Assembly (NCBI GenBank): GCA_919901745.1
Contig: CAKKPP010000007.1
Location: 1-64,000, forward strand
From: Chloroflexota bacterium
Lineage (GTDB): Bacteria; Chloroflexota; Limnocylindria; Limnocylindrales; CSP1-4
Direction of reading: 5' to 3'
DNA: 64,000 bases
Position numbers and translations under genes: made by a program. Below the pieces are notes generated by a model. It ran no database searches, was not told the DNA's origin, and saw only the letters and a program-made list of their open reading frames with translations. Shown piece after piece: positions 25,562 through 32,668 of this stretch (within the stretch, counting starts at the first letter, position 1; each line of letters starts with the position of its first letter).

Positions 25562-26617
25562 ATGCGATTGCGACTCCTCGATCTCGGAGGAGTGAGCGGG
25601 CTGCGCAGCCAGGCCGTTTATCACGCCCTCTGCGACAGCGTCAGCGCGGGCGGGCCGGACACGCTGGCGATCCTCTTTCCGACCAACCCGTACGTCTCCG
25701 TCGGCTTTCATCGCGACCTCGAGGCCGAGGTGGACCTGTCTTTCTGTGCGTCGCACGGCCTGCCGGTGTACCGGCGCCGAGTTGGTGGCGGCACGGTCTA
25801 CCTGGACGCTGACCAGGTGTTCTTCCAGCTCGTCGTCCATGAGCGCCACGTGCGGATGTCCGTCGATCGTGCGTACGCCGAGTTGCTGGCGCCCGCGGCG
25901 GTGGCCTATCGCGCCCTCGGTGTCGTGGCCGAGCGTCTTGGAATCAACGACCTCGCGGTGGACGGCCGCAAGCTGAGCGGGACCGGCATGGCATCGATCG
26001 GCGACGCCGTGGTTCTGGTCGGCAACGTCATTCTCGACGTCGATCACGCGGCGATGGCCGGCATCCTCCGGTTGCCGGACTCGACGGCCGCGGCATGGGT
26101 CGAAGCGAGCATGCGCCGCTGGGTGACGTCGATTCGTGGCGAACTCGGGACGGTTCCCACGTACGACGAGGTTGCGCGCCAGTTGCGAGCGGCCTACGGG
26201 GCGTGGGCCGGCGAACCGCTCGAGGTCGGCCGCCTGAGTCAGCGGGAGGAGGAGTTGATCCGAGCCACCGAGGAGAGGCTGGTATCGCCCGACTGGCTGC
26301 ATCGCGATGGATACGAACGGACCGTTGCCCGGCCGTCACCGGTTCGCAGAGTCAAGATCCGGGCCCGCCGCTGGGATGCGTTCTTCGATTGGGAGTCCAG
26401 CGCAGGCTCGATCCGGACGTCGATCTCCGCCGATGACGGCGTCATCGAGGCCGTTCGATTCGCGCCTGACGACGGACTGCGCGAGATGGCGGCGGCGCTC
26501 GTCGGTCGTCGCTCCTCCGAACCTGGCATCGTCGACCTCGTCGCAGGTACAGTAGGCACCACAGTCGGGCTGCGACTCGCCGAACTGCTGGCGATTGCGA
26601 CGCGGCCGGAAGGGTGA
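25562..26617 (+). CDS. LplA-like lipoate/octanoate--protein ligase family protein (first paralogue)
   Basis: 351 residues of the biotin/lipoate ligase fold (BPL_LplA_LipB). Seen are RRRVGGGTVY (71-80), the substrate-binding RRxGGG loop, and DGRKLSGTG with the conserved lysine K137, followed by VGNVILDV. The C-terminal 90 residues are a small alpha/beta domain comparable to the LplA accessory domain, but divergent. It should attach or transfer octanoyl or lipoyl groups to a lipoyl-domain lysine. It is the first gene of a five-gene coupled operon with a GcvH-like acceptor, two radical SAM enzymes and a second LplA-like gene. Which of the two paralogues is ligase and which is transferase is inference. 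Confidence 0.87.
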   Translation: MRLRLLDLGGVSGLRSQAVYHALCDSVSAGGPDTLAILFPTNPYVSVGFHRDLEAEVDLSFCASHGLPVYRRRVGGGTVYLDADQVFFQLVVHERHVRMSVDRAYAELLAPAAVAYRALGVVAERLGINDLAVDGRKLSGTGMASIGDAVVLVGNVILDVDHAAMAGILRLPDSTAAAWVEASMRRWVTSIRGELGTVPTYDEVARQLRAAYGAWAGEPLEVGRLSQREEELIRATEERLVSPDWLHRDGYERTVARPSPVRRVKIRARRWDAFFDWESSAGSIRTSISADDGVIEAVRFAPDDGLREMAAALVGRRSSEPGIVDLVAGTVGTTVGLRLAELLAIATRPEG

Positions 26618-26636
26618 GGTTCGCCATGGATCTTCG

Positions 26637-27107
26637 GTGCCGATCCCGGGCAGCGACCCGGTGACCCAGGCCAGGCGCCTTAGCGCCCCCACCGACCGCG
26701 CCTACGAACGCGACACGAACCTGTGGGTCCAATCGCGCGGTGGCGACCTCGTGCGAATCGGCCTCGACGAGTTGGGCCAGGAGATGAACGGCGATCTGGC
26801 GTTCATGCAGCTCGCCGCCCCCGGCACCGCCGTGAGCCGTGGTCAGGAACTCGGCAGCGTCGAGGCGGGCAAGTACGTCGGGCCGATCCTGAGTCCCGTG
26901 GCCGGGACCGTCCGTGCGGTCAACCAGGCCGTCCTCGACCGACCCCGCCTCGCGAATGAGGACCCGCTGGAGGGGGGCTGGCTCGTCGAACTCGAACTCG
27001 CCGACGGCGAACTGCTCGACCACCTCGTGACCGACCCCACCGAGATCGAGGCCTGGTTCGAAGCCCGCGTCCGCGAGTTCCGCTTGAAAGGGGTCCTCGC
27101 CGAGTGA
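26637..27107 (+). CDS. GcvH-like lipoyl-carrier protein
   Basis: 156-residue GcvH homologue, a single lipoyl domain. Family elements are IGLDELGQEMNGDLAFMQLAAPG (about 41-63), the lipoyl-lysine region LGSVEAGKYVG with K79 at the position of the lysine in ESVKA, LSPVAGTVRAVN, and NEDPLEGGWLVELEL. The N-terminal 25 residues and the C-terminal 25 are extensions. The start is uncertain: GTG 26637, GTG 26661 and a TTG at 26595 are all in frame. The stop overlaps the next gene (GTGA). No gcvT or gcvP is in the window, so it may serve as the assembly scaffold for lipoate rather than, or as well as, in glycine cleavage. Confidence 0.85.
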   Translation: MPIPGSDPVTQARRLSAPTDRAYERDTNLWVQSRGGDLVRIGLDELGQEMNGDLAFMQLAAPGTAVSRGQELGSVEAGKYVGPILSPVAGTVRAVNQAVLDRPRLANEDPLEGGWLVELELADGELLDHLVTDPTEIEAWFEARVREFRLKGVLAE

Positions 27108-28120
27108 GCACGCCGCTTGCCGTCTTCGCCGCCGGCACGGGCGCGCCACCGGCTCCGCTCGCTGCCCCGGTGGCCCCTCCCACCGAGAGGTCCGACGCCT
27201 TCCTCCTTCGACAACAGCACTTCCCCGACGATGTCAACTTCCACGCCCCGGGCCTGAAGCGCTACCGGACCAACGCCTTCGAGCAGACGAATCCTCGCGC
27301 CTGGCTCCCGATCAGCGTCACCGGCGATGCCTGTGCCCTCCAGTGCGAGCACTGCGTGGCGAAGGTTCTCAACCCGATGATCAGCCTGCAGGCCGCGAAG
27401 AACCTGTACGAGCTGTGCACCGAGCTTCAGCAGACCGGCACGAAGGGCGTCCTCGTCAGCGGCGGTTCGATGAAGAACGGCCAGGTCCCGCTGCTCAAGC
27501 ACGTCGAGCACATGAAGCGGGTCAAGGACGAGCTCGGGATGAAGATCATCTGCCACACGGGGCTCGTCAGCGAAGAGACCGCGGCGGGCCTCGCCTGGGC
27601 CGGGATCGACGGGGCGATGATCGACATCATGGGCGCCGACGAGACGATCTCCAAGGTCTACCACCTCGAGGCGACGGTCGAAGACTTCGAGGAGTCGCTG
27701 GAGCGGCTGACCCGGCATGAGCTCATGACCCTGCCGCACATCGTCGTCGGGTTGCACTTCGGCCGGTTCCTCGGCGAGCAGCGTGCGCTCGAGATCATCG
27801 CCCGCTACCCGGTCTCGGCCCTCATCCTCGTCGTCCTCATGCCGGTCTTCGGCACCCCGATGGCGAACCTCACCCCGCCGCCGCTCGACGAAACCACGGC
27901 GTTCTTCCGGGCCGCCCGCATGGCGATGCCCACGACGCGGGTCATGCTGGGCTGCGCCCGCCCCGGCGGCGACATGAAGATCCAGCTGGACCGGGCCGCC
28001 ATCGACATGGGCCTCAACGGGATCGCCTTCCCCGCGGAGGGGATCGTCGAGTACGCGACGGCGAGCGGCCTCGACCCGAAGTTCTACGAGTACTGCTGCT
28101 CGCTGACCTGGGGCGTCTGA
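27104..28120 (+). CDS. radical SAM protein, LipS2-like (C8 sulfur insertion of lipoyl synthesis)
   Basis: 338-residue radical SAM enzyme. The [4Fe-4S]/SAM motif is C77-x3-C-x2-C84 in GDACALQCEHCVAK. Other cysteines suited to an auxiliary cluster are C284 (MLGCARPGG) and C331-C332 near the C-terminus. It lacks the second N-terminal Cys motif of canonical LipA. Its position between lipoyl-ligase genes, with a partner radical SAM gene, matches the two-protein lipoyl synthase LipS1/LipS2. Characterised LipS2 acts on the octanoyl substrate and adds sulfur at C8. The LipS2 rather than LipS1 assignment rests on the biotin-synthase-like C-terminal CARPGG block and is inference. GTG start, coupled to the gcvH-like gene. 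Confidence 0.72.
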   Translation: MSTPLAVFAAGTGAPPAPLAAPVAPPTERSDAFLLRQQHFPDDVNFHAPGLKRYRTNAFEQTNPRAWLPISVTGDACALQCEHCVAKVLNPMISLQAAKNLYELCTELQQTGTKGVLVSGGSMKNGQVPLLKHVEHMKRVKDELGMKIICHTGLVSEETAAGLAWAGIDGAMIDIMGADETISKVYHLEATVEDFEESLERLTRHELMTLPHIVVGLHFGRFLGEQRALEIIARYPVSALILVVLMPVFGTPMANLTPPPLDETTAFFRAARMAMPTTRVMLGCARPGGDMKIQLDRAAIDMGLNGIAFPAEGIVEYATASGLDPKFYEYCCSLTWGV

Positions 28121-28136
28121 GCATGGAGCCCCATCG

Positions 28137-29282
28137 ATGACCGAGCGGTGGCGACTCATCGTCGACGACGGCGCGAGCGCGTCGTTTGGGCTGGCCGCGG
28201 ACGAGTGGCTCATGGGTCACCACCGGGGCGGCGACGCGTTCGACGCGACGCTTCGCCTGTACACCTACGAGTCGCACTGCGCCCTCGTGGGTCGGTTCCA
28301 GGATGTCGCGACCGAGGTCCGCCTCGACGAATGCGACCGGGCCGGCGTCTCAGTCAATCGCCGACCCACCGGCGGCGGTGCGATCCTCATGGGGCGGGAC
28401 CAGCTGGGCGTCGCGCTGACGTTCAGTGCGGATCGACCCGGCCTGCCGGGTCTCCCGGCCCACCTCTACACGTACCTGTCGACCGGTGTCCTCGACGCGC
28501 TCGAATCGGTCGGCCTCGAGGCCCGCTTCCGGCCGAAGAATGACCTCGAGGTCGATGGACGCAAGATCGCCGGGCTCGGTGTCTGCCGCGACGCCAGCGG
28601 CGGGATGCTCTTCCACACGAGCCTGCTCGTGGATCTCGACGTGCCGCTCATGCTGCGCCTCCTGTCGATCCCGGCCGAGAAGATCTCGGACAAGGTGCTG
28701 CGTTTCGTCGCCGATCGAACGACGACCGTGCGACGCGCGACCGGCCGCGGCGTGAGCATCGACGAGATGCGGACGGCGGTTGCTGCCGGATACGCGCGCC
28801 GGTTCGGCGCGGAGCTCGTGGAGGCGCCGCTCACCGCGGATGAGCTGGCCGCCATCGACGAGCGTGTTCGCACCAAGTACGACACGACCGAATGGATCGA
28901 TCAGCGCCGACTCGAGGCCGCCGACGGCGATCCCCGTGCCCAGTCGAGGGCCGCGCTCGTCGGGGCTTGTTTCGGGCCCGCCGGAGCCGGTGTCGGTCAC
29001 GCGATGGCGAAGACGCCCGGCGGGCTGCTCCGCGTCTATGCGGCCCTGAGCGGCGACACGATCAAGAGCATCCTCGTGACCGGCGACTTCTTCGCCGACC
29101 CGACCACCGTCACGCGACTCGAATCGCGCCTCAAGTGGGCGCCGGCCGAGCCGGCCACGATCCAGGCCGCGGTCGATGCCGAGGTCGGATCGTTCGGTGT
29201 CGCCCATCTCGAGAGCGCGGCCCTCGCCGCCGTCATCGTGAAGGCCGTCGACAACGCGAAGCGAGCAAGGAGCGCCGGATGA
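28137..29282 (+). CDS. LplA-like lipoate--protein ligase family protein (second paralogue)
   Basis: 381 residues. The catalytic domain has RRPTGGGAIL (75-84) and DGRKIAGLG with K143, then FHTSLLVDLDVP. Residues about 290-375 form the LplA accessory domain (KTPGGLLRVY..ILVTGDFFADP), so this is the more canonical, two-domain member. C150, in the loop after K143, is where LipM/LipL-type transferases carry a catalytic cysteine, though alignment would be needed. The ATG follows the LipS2-like stop by 16 bp. The gene ends in an ATGA overlap with the LipS1-like gene. Confidence 0.87.
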   Translation: MTERWRLIVDDGASASFGLAADEWLMGHHRGGDAFDATLRLYTYESHCALVGRFQDVATEVRLDECDRAGVSVNRRPTGGGAILMGRDQLGVALTFSADRPGLPGLPAHLYTYLSTGVLDALESVGLEARFRPKNDLEVDGRKIAGLGVCRDASGGMLFHTSLLVDLDVPLMLRLLSIPAEKISDKVLRFVADRTTTVRRATGRGVSIDEMRTAVAAGYARRFGAELVEAPLTADELAAIDERVRTKYDTTEWIDQRRLEAADGDPRAQSRAALVGACFGPAGAGVGHAMAKTPGGLLRVYAALSGDTIKSILVTGDFFADPTTVTRLESRLKWAPAEPATIQAAVDAEVGSFGVAHLESAALAAVIVKAVDNAKRARSAG

Positions 29283-30415
29283 CGTTGCGCGAACTCCCCG
29301 TCCTGTCGCCCGCGACCCCGCACGTCCATGGGTCGGAGGCCCACGGCGTGCCGGCACCCCTCGACCCGTTCCAGGCCAGCCCCGACTTCGTCCGGATCAG
29401 CATGGCCAGCGCGCTGGCGCTTCGGTATCGATCCGGGAAGTTCGCCCGCGACTTCGCGTTCGGTGGGATCAACCTGCTGCTCAACTACGAGGACGGCTGC
29501 CGCTCGGACTGCGGCTACTGCGGCCTCGGCCGCTCACGGCCCGGCGACTACGACGAGAAGTCGTTCATCCGCGTCGAGTGGCCCATCGTGCCGACCGACG
29601 ATCTCGTCGATCGCGTCGTCCGTTACGAAGAGCAGATGACGCGGCTGTGCATCTCGATGGTGACGAACAAGCGCTCGTACCCCGACACGCTCGATATCTC
29701 GAAGCGGATCACGGCCCGGACCGGCGTACCGCTGTCCGTCCTCGTTGCCCCGCCGACCCTCAACGAGGACCGGTTGGTCGCGCTGCGCGACGCCGGCGTC
29801 GACATGATCGGGTTCGGGCTCGACGCCGCCACCGAGGACGTGTTCGTTCGCCACCGCAAGGACGTACCGGCGGGCGGCGGGCTGAAGTGGGACCAGTACT
29901 GGCGGCTGATCCACGCGGCGAGGCGGGTATACGGCCCGTGGAAGATCAACTGCCACACGCTCGTCGGCATCGGCGAGACGGATCTCGATCTCATGCGCAT
30001 CTTCGACGACCTCAAGCGCGAACAGATCTTCTCGTACCTGTTCTGCTTCAACCCCGAACCCGATTCGCGGATGGGCGAATGGCCGAAGTCTCCGCTCGTC
30101 CGTTGGCGCCGGATCCAGCTCGCGAAGTGGCTGCTCGAGGAGAACGACGTCGCCTTGTCCGAGTTCCGGTTCGACTCGGACGGCGCACTCGTGGGGCTCG
30201 GCGGCGGTGTTGAGCTCGCATCGGCCGCGGTCGAGAGCGGGATGCCGTTCATGACGAACGGCTGTCCGAGCGCCGGCGGCACCCCTGGTTGCAGCCGACC
30301 ATACGGCAGCTATCGACCGTCCGAACCGTTCCGCGACTTTCCGTTCCAGCCGGTCGGCGTCGACATCGAGGGGATCTGGGACGACCTGCGTCTGGACGAA
30401 CTGACTGCACAGTGA
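29279..30415 (+). CDS. radical SAM protein, LipS1-like (C6 sulfur insertion of lipoyl synthesis)
   Basis: 378-residue radical SAM enzyme with C74-x3-C-x2-C81 (GCRSDCGYCGLG) as the SAM cluster motif. A C-terminal Cys pair, C329 and C338 (NGCPSAGGTPGCSRPYG), could ligate the sacrificial auxiliary cluster. The C-terminal block with RPxxSYRPSEPF is unlike LipA or BioB. It is the last gene of the lipoate operon (ATGA overlap with the second LplA-like gene). Characterised LipS1 acts on 8-mercaptooctanoyl substrates and closes the dithiolane by adding sulfur at C6. The LipS1 label is inference from the C-terminal Cys arrangement and the context. Confidence 0.72.
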   Translation: MTLRELPVLSPATPHVHGSEAHGVPAPLDPFQASPDFVRISMASALALRYRSGKFARDFAFGGINLLLNYEDGCRSDCGYCGLGRSRPGDYDEKSFIRVEWPIVPTDDLVDRVVRYEEQMTRLCISMVTNKRSYPDTLDISKRITARTGVPLSVLVAPPTLNEDRLVALRDAGVDMIGFGLDAATEDVFVRHRKDVPAGGGLKWDQYWRLIHAARRVYGPWKINCHTLVGIGETDLDLMRIFDDLKREQIFSYLFCFNPEPDSRMGEWPKSPLVRWRRIQLAKWLLEENDVALSEFRFDSDGALVGLGGGVELASAAVESGMPFMTNGCPSAGGTPGCSRPYGSYRPSEPFRDFPFQPVGVDIEGIWDDLRLDELTAQ

Positions 30416-30468
30416 TGCTCCGCGCCGCCGGCGCGCCTTCCCCCCGGTGCGCCGTCCTCCCCGCGCAG

Positions 30469-30660
30469 AACCGCGAGGCCGGAACCGCGAGGCCGGAACC
30501 GCGAGGCCGGAACCGCGAGGCCGGACCGAACCGGCGCGAACCGGCGCGAACCGGCGCGAACCGGCGCGGACCAAACCGGGCGTGAACCGGCGCGGACCGA
30601 ACCGGCGCGGACCAAACCGGGCGCGAACCGGCGCGGACCGAACCGGCGCGGACCGGGCGA
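30469..30660. repeat. GC-rich compound tandem repeat downstream of the lipoate operon
   Basis: Four copies of the 14-bp unit AACCGCGAGGCCGG (30469-30524) are followed by four copies of the 10-bp unit AACCGGCGCG (30529-30568). Interleaved variants of ACCGAACCGGCGCGG and ACCAAACCGGGCG continue to about 30655. Units of 14 and 10 bp are not frame-preserving, so it is not a coding repeat. It lies about 50 bp after the operon stop. Confidence 0.85.
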
Positions 30661-30880
30661 TCCTGACAGACGCTACTCGTATGAGCACCAGGCCGGATCG
30701 CGGAGCGCTCTCCGCATCACGCGCCGTTGCTCTGAGCGTGGGTGACGGGCAGACCCTGTCATACGGCACTGGGGCGAACATCTGGCAGGGATCGTTGCGT
30801 TCGGTGTGAGCCGAACGCTCGGGTGAGTGTCGTCTGGCAGGATCGGGCCGGTCCCGGATGGACACGCGACCAGGGGCTCA
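30661..30880. other. intergenic sequence without recognisable gene
   Basis: This 220-bp stretch lies between the two repeat tracts. I see no supported coding region, and no obvious promoter or hairpin beyond short GC-rich matches. Confidence 0.5.
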
Positions 30881-30965
30881 ACATGCGCCGCTGCACATGC
30901 GCCGCTGCACATGCGCCGCTGCACATGCGCCGCCGCACATGCGCCGCTGCAACATGCGCCGCTGC
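30881..30965. repeat. 14-bp tandem repeat, six copies (ACATGCGCCGCTGC)
   Basis: Copies start at 30881, 30895, 30909, 30923 (CTGC changed to CCGC), 30937 and, after one extra A, 30952. It lies between the end of the lipoate operon and the 3' end of the convergent FabL-like gene. Each unit contains ATGCGC, so it is rich in start-like triplets, but no supported gene runs through it. Confidence 0.9.
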
Positions 30966-30981
30966 GCGCCCGCGCAACACG

Positions 30982-31803
30982 TCAGTGCGTGATCGCCTCG
31001 CCGCCGTCGACCGGGATCACCGCGCCGTTCACGAACCCGAAGGCATCGCTCGCCAGACCCACGATCGCCCGCGCCACGTCCTCGGTCGTGGTCATCCGCC
31101 CGCTGGGGTTGCGCCGGCGGCTCATCTCGATGATCTGGTCGTGGACCGGCACCTTCATGAGTGCCGGCGTCATCGTCACGCCGGCCTGGATCGCGTTGAC
31201 CGTGATGCCCGTCCGTCGGTGGCCGAACTCCAGCGCCAGCTGCCGAACATGCGATTCGAGGGCCGCCTTCGCGGCCGAGACCGCGCCGTACGTGGGCACG
31301 ACGAGGCTGGATCCCTCCGACGTCATCGCGATGATCCGCGATCCATCCTCGAGGAGGCCGGCCGCGAAGAGGTCCTGCGCCCAGTAGACGAGGCTGTGGG
31401 CCATGACGTCGGCCGTCATCTCCATCTTTCGCCGATCGATGGCCGGCGATCCGCTATCGGCGATGTACGGCGCGAGCGAGCCGAACGCGAGCGAGTGAAG
31501 GACGACACGAAGATGTGGCCGCCCGCCTTCGGCACGGATCTCCGCGAACCGATCGGCGAGCGTCGCAATCGCGGAGGATCGCCGGGCGTCGTCGGCCGCA
31601 TTCATGTTCAGGAAGAGTGCGGTCCGCCCCAACGCGCGGATCCGCTCCGCGATCTCGTCGACGTGCGCTCGTCGCGAGCGGGGATCGAGGTGGACGCCGC
31701 AGATGTCGTACCCAGCCGCGGCCAGCGCGCCGGCGGTCGCCTCGCCCATGCCGCTCGAGGCGCCCAGGATCAACGCCCAGGGTCGGCGTTCGTCGGTGGT
31801 CAT
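30982..31803 (-). CDS. SDR-family enoyl-ACP reductase-like protein (FabL/FabI-like)
   Basis: 273-residue short-chain dehydrogenase. The cofactor loop is GASSGMGEATA (about 14-24), and the active-site region is TYGAVSAAKAALE with a Tyr-x6-Lys spacing, which is the FabI/FabL enoyl-ACP reductase arrangement, not the Yx3K of ordinary SDRs. MTTTEDVARAIVGLASDAFGFVNGAVIPVDGGEAI is the usual C-terminus. It would reduce trans-2-enoyl-ACP in fatty-acid synthesis, though substrate is not certain. The ATG at 31803 overlaps the stop of the ligase-like gene (ATGA), so the two are translationally coupled. Confidence 0.82.
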   Translation of the reverse strand: MTTDERRPWALILGASSGMGEATAGALAAAGYDICGVHLDPRSRRAHVDEIAERIRALGRTALFLNMNAADDARRSSAIATLADRFAEIRAEGGRPHLRVVLHSLAFGSLAPYIADSGSPAIDRRKMEMTADVMAHSLVYWAQDLFAAGLLEDGSRIIAMTSEGSSLVVPTYGAVSAAKAALESHVRQLALEFGHRRTGITVNAIQAGVTMTPALMKVPVHDQIIEMSRRRNPSGRMTTTEDVARAIVGLASDAFGFVNGAVIPVDGGEAITH

Positions 31804-32564
31804 CCGAAGTCGCCGTCGTCGAGGGGAAGCCGTCGGATCAGCGCGAGGACCGGCGCGGCGCCGGACGACGGCGCCGGAAGATCCACGGCAGCCGCGTCCG
31901 CGGCCTCTTCGGGCAAAGAGCCGCTTCCTGAAACGCCGGCCGCGATGAACCGCCACAGTCGGCTGCGGATCCCCGGCAGGTACGGGCCAGCGGTCTGTCG
32001 GGCCATGATTCCGGCGATTCCCTGGCCGACGGCCGCGTCGTGGAGTGCCCGACCCTCGCCCGGGATCGCCGGAACGGCAACCACCTCGTCGCCCGCATGG
32101 AGGATCCGCCGGAGGGTCTCGCGGCGGCGCGAGAGCGGCCACGACAGGATCGAGCGGCCGTCCACGTGGAGCAGATCGAACACGAGGTAGGCGACGGGCC
32201 GACCGGCCGCGCCGTCCAGCCGCCTCGCGAGTTCGCCCGCATCCGCCCGACCCATCGCGTCCACGACGACCAATTCGCCGTCGAGGATCGCTGACCGCGC
32301 ATCGACCCGGACGGCAAGACCGGCAAGTTCGGGGAACGCGGCGGTGCGATCGACACCCTCGACGTCAACGATCCGGACGCCGCCGCCGCCCTGGGTTTCC
32401 GCCGGCCCCACAAATGCGAGCGCGCGAAGCCCGCCCCACGATGGCTCGAACAGGTGATGTGCAGAGTCAAACGGCTCGGCCAGCGGACGCGCCAGCATCG
32501 GCCGGAGCCCCTCGGGGAGGTTCGGCAGGTCCGTGTCCAGCCGCAGGGTGAGCTGGTCGGTCAT
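31800..32564 (-). CDS. ATP-dependent DNA ligase-like protein lacking catalytic lysines
   Basis: 254 residues that align with the adenylation domain of the LigD/ATP-dependent DNA ligase family: LRPMLARPL, then FEPSWGGLRALAF, AILDGELVVVD, YLVFDLLHVDG, and GIMARQTAGPYLPGIRSRLWRFI. Motif I, normally EPKWDGxR with the AMP-accepting lysine, reads E40-P-S-W-G-G-L-R47, so the lysine is Ser42 and the Asp is Gly. Motif IV (EGxxxK) is AGIMAR, and the WxKxK of motif V is WRF. It therefore should not ligate DNA. It is also short, ending before the OB-fold. It is coupled to the FabL-like gene. A non-catalytic or redeployed role is inference. Confidence 0.82.
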   Translation of the reverse strand: MTDQLTLRLDTDLPNLPEGLRPMLARPLAEPFDSAHHLFEPSWGGLRALAFVGPAETQGGGGVRIVDVEGVDRTAAFPELAGLAVRVDARSAILDGELVVVDAMGRADAGELARRLDGAAGRPVAYLVFDLLHVDGRSILSWPLSRRRETLRRILHAGDEVVAVPAIPGEGRALHDAAVGQGIAGIMARQTAGPYLPGIRSRLWRFIAAGVSGSGSLPEEAADAAAVDLPAPSSGAAPVLALIRRLPLDDGDFG

Positions 32565-32668
32565 CGCGGCTCGATGGTAGCCGCTAGACTCTGCCGCGTC
32601 GTCTGCGGCCCGCTCCGAGGGCCCGGCAGGACATGGCGGCGCCACCGCCCGACAGGACGGAGACCCAC

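Noticed and set aside
30310-30865. Frames of Arg/Ala/Pro/Gly repeats through the GC-rich repeat tract, on both strands
   Set aside because: Units of 14 and 10 bp shift the frame, and the open frames are a by-product of high GC.
30881-30965. CRISPR-like array because of regularly spaced short repeats
   Set aside because: Units are directly tandem without unique spacers, only 14 bp long, and no cas gene is nearby.
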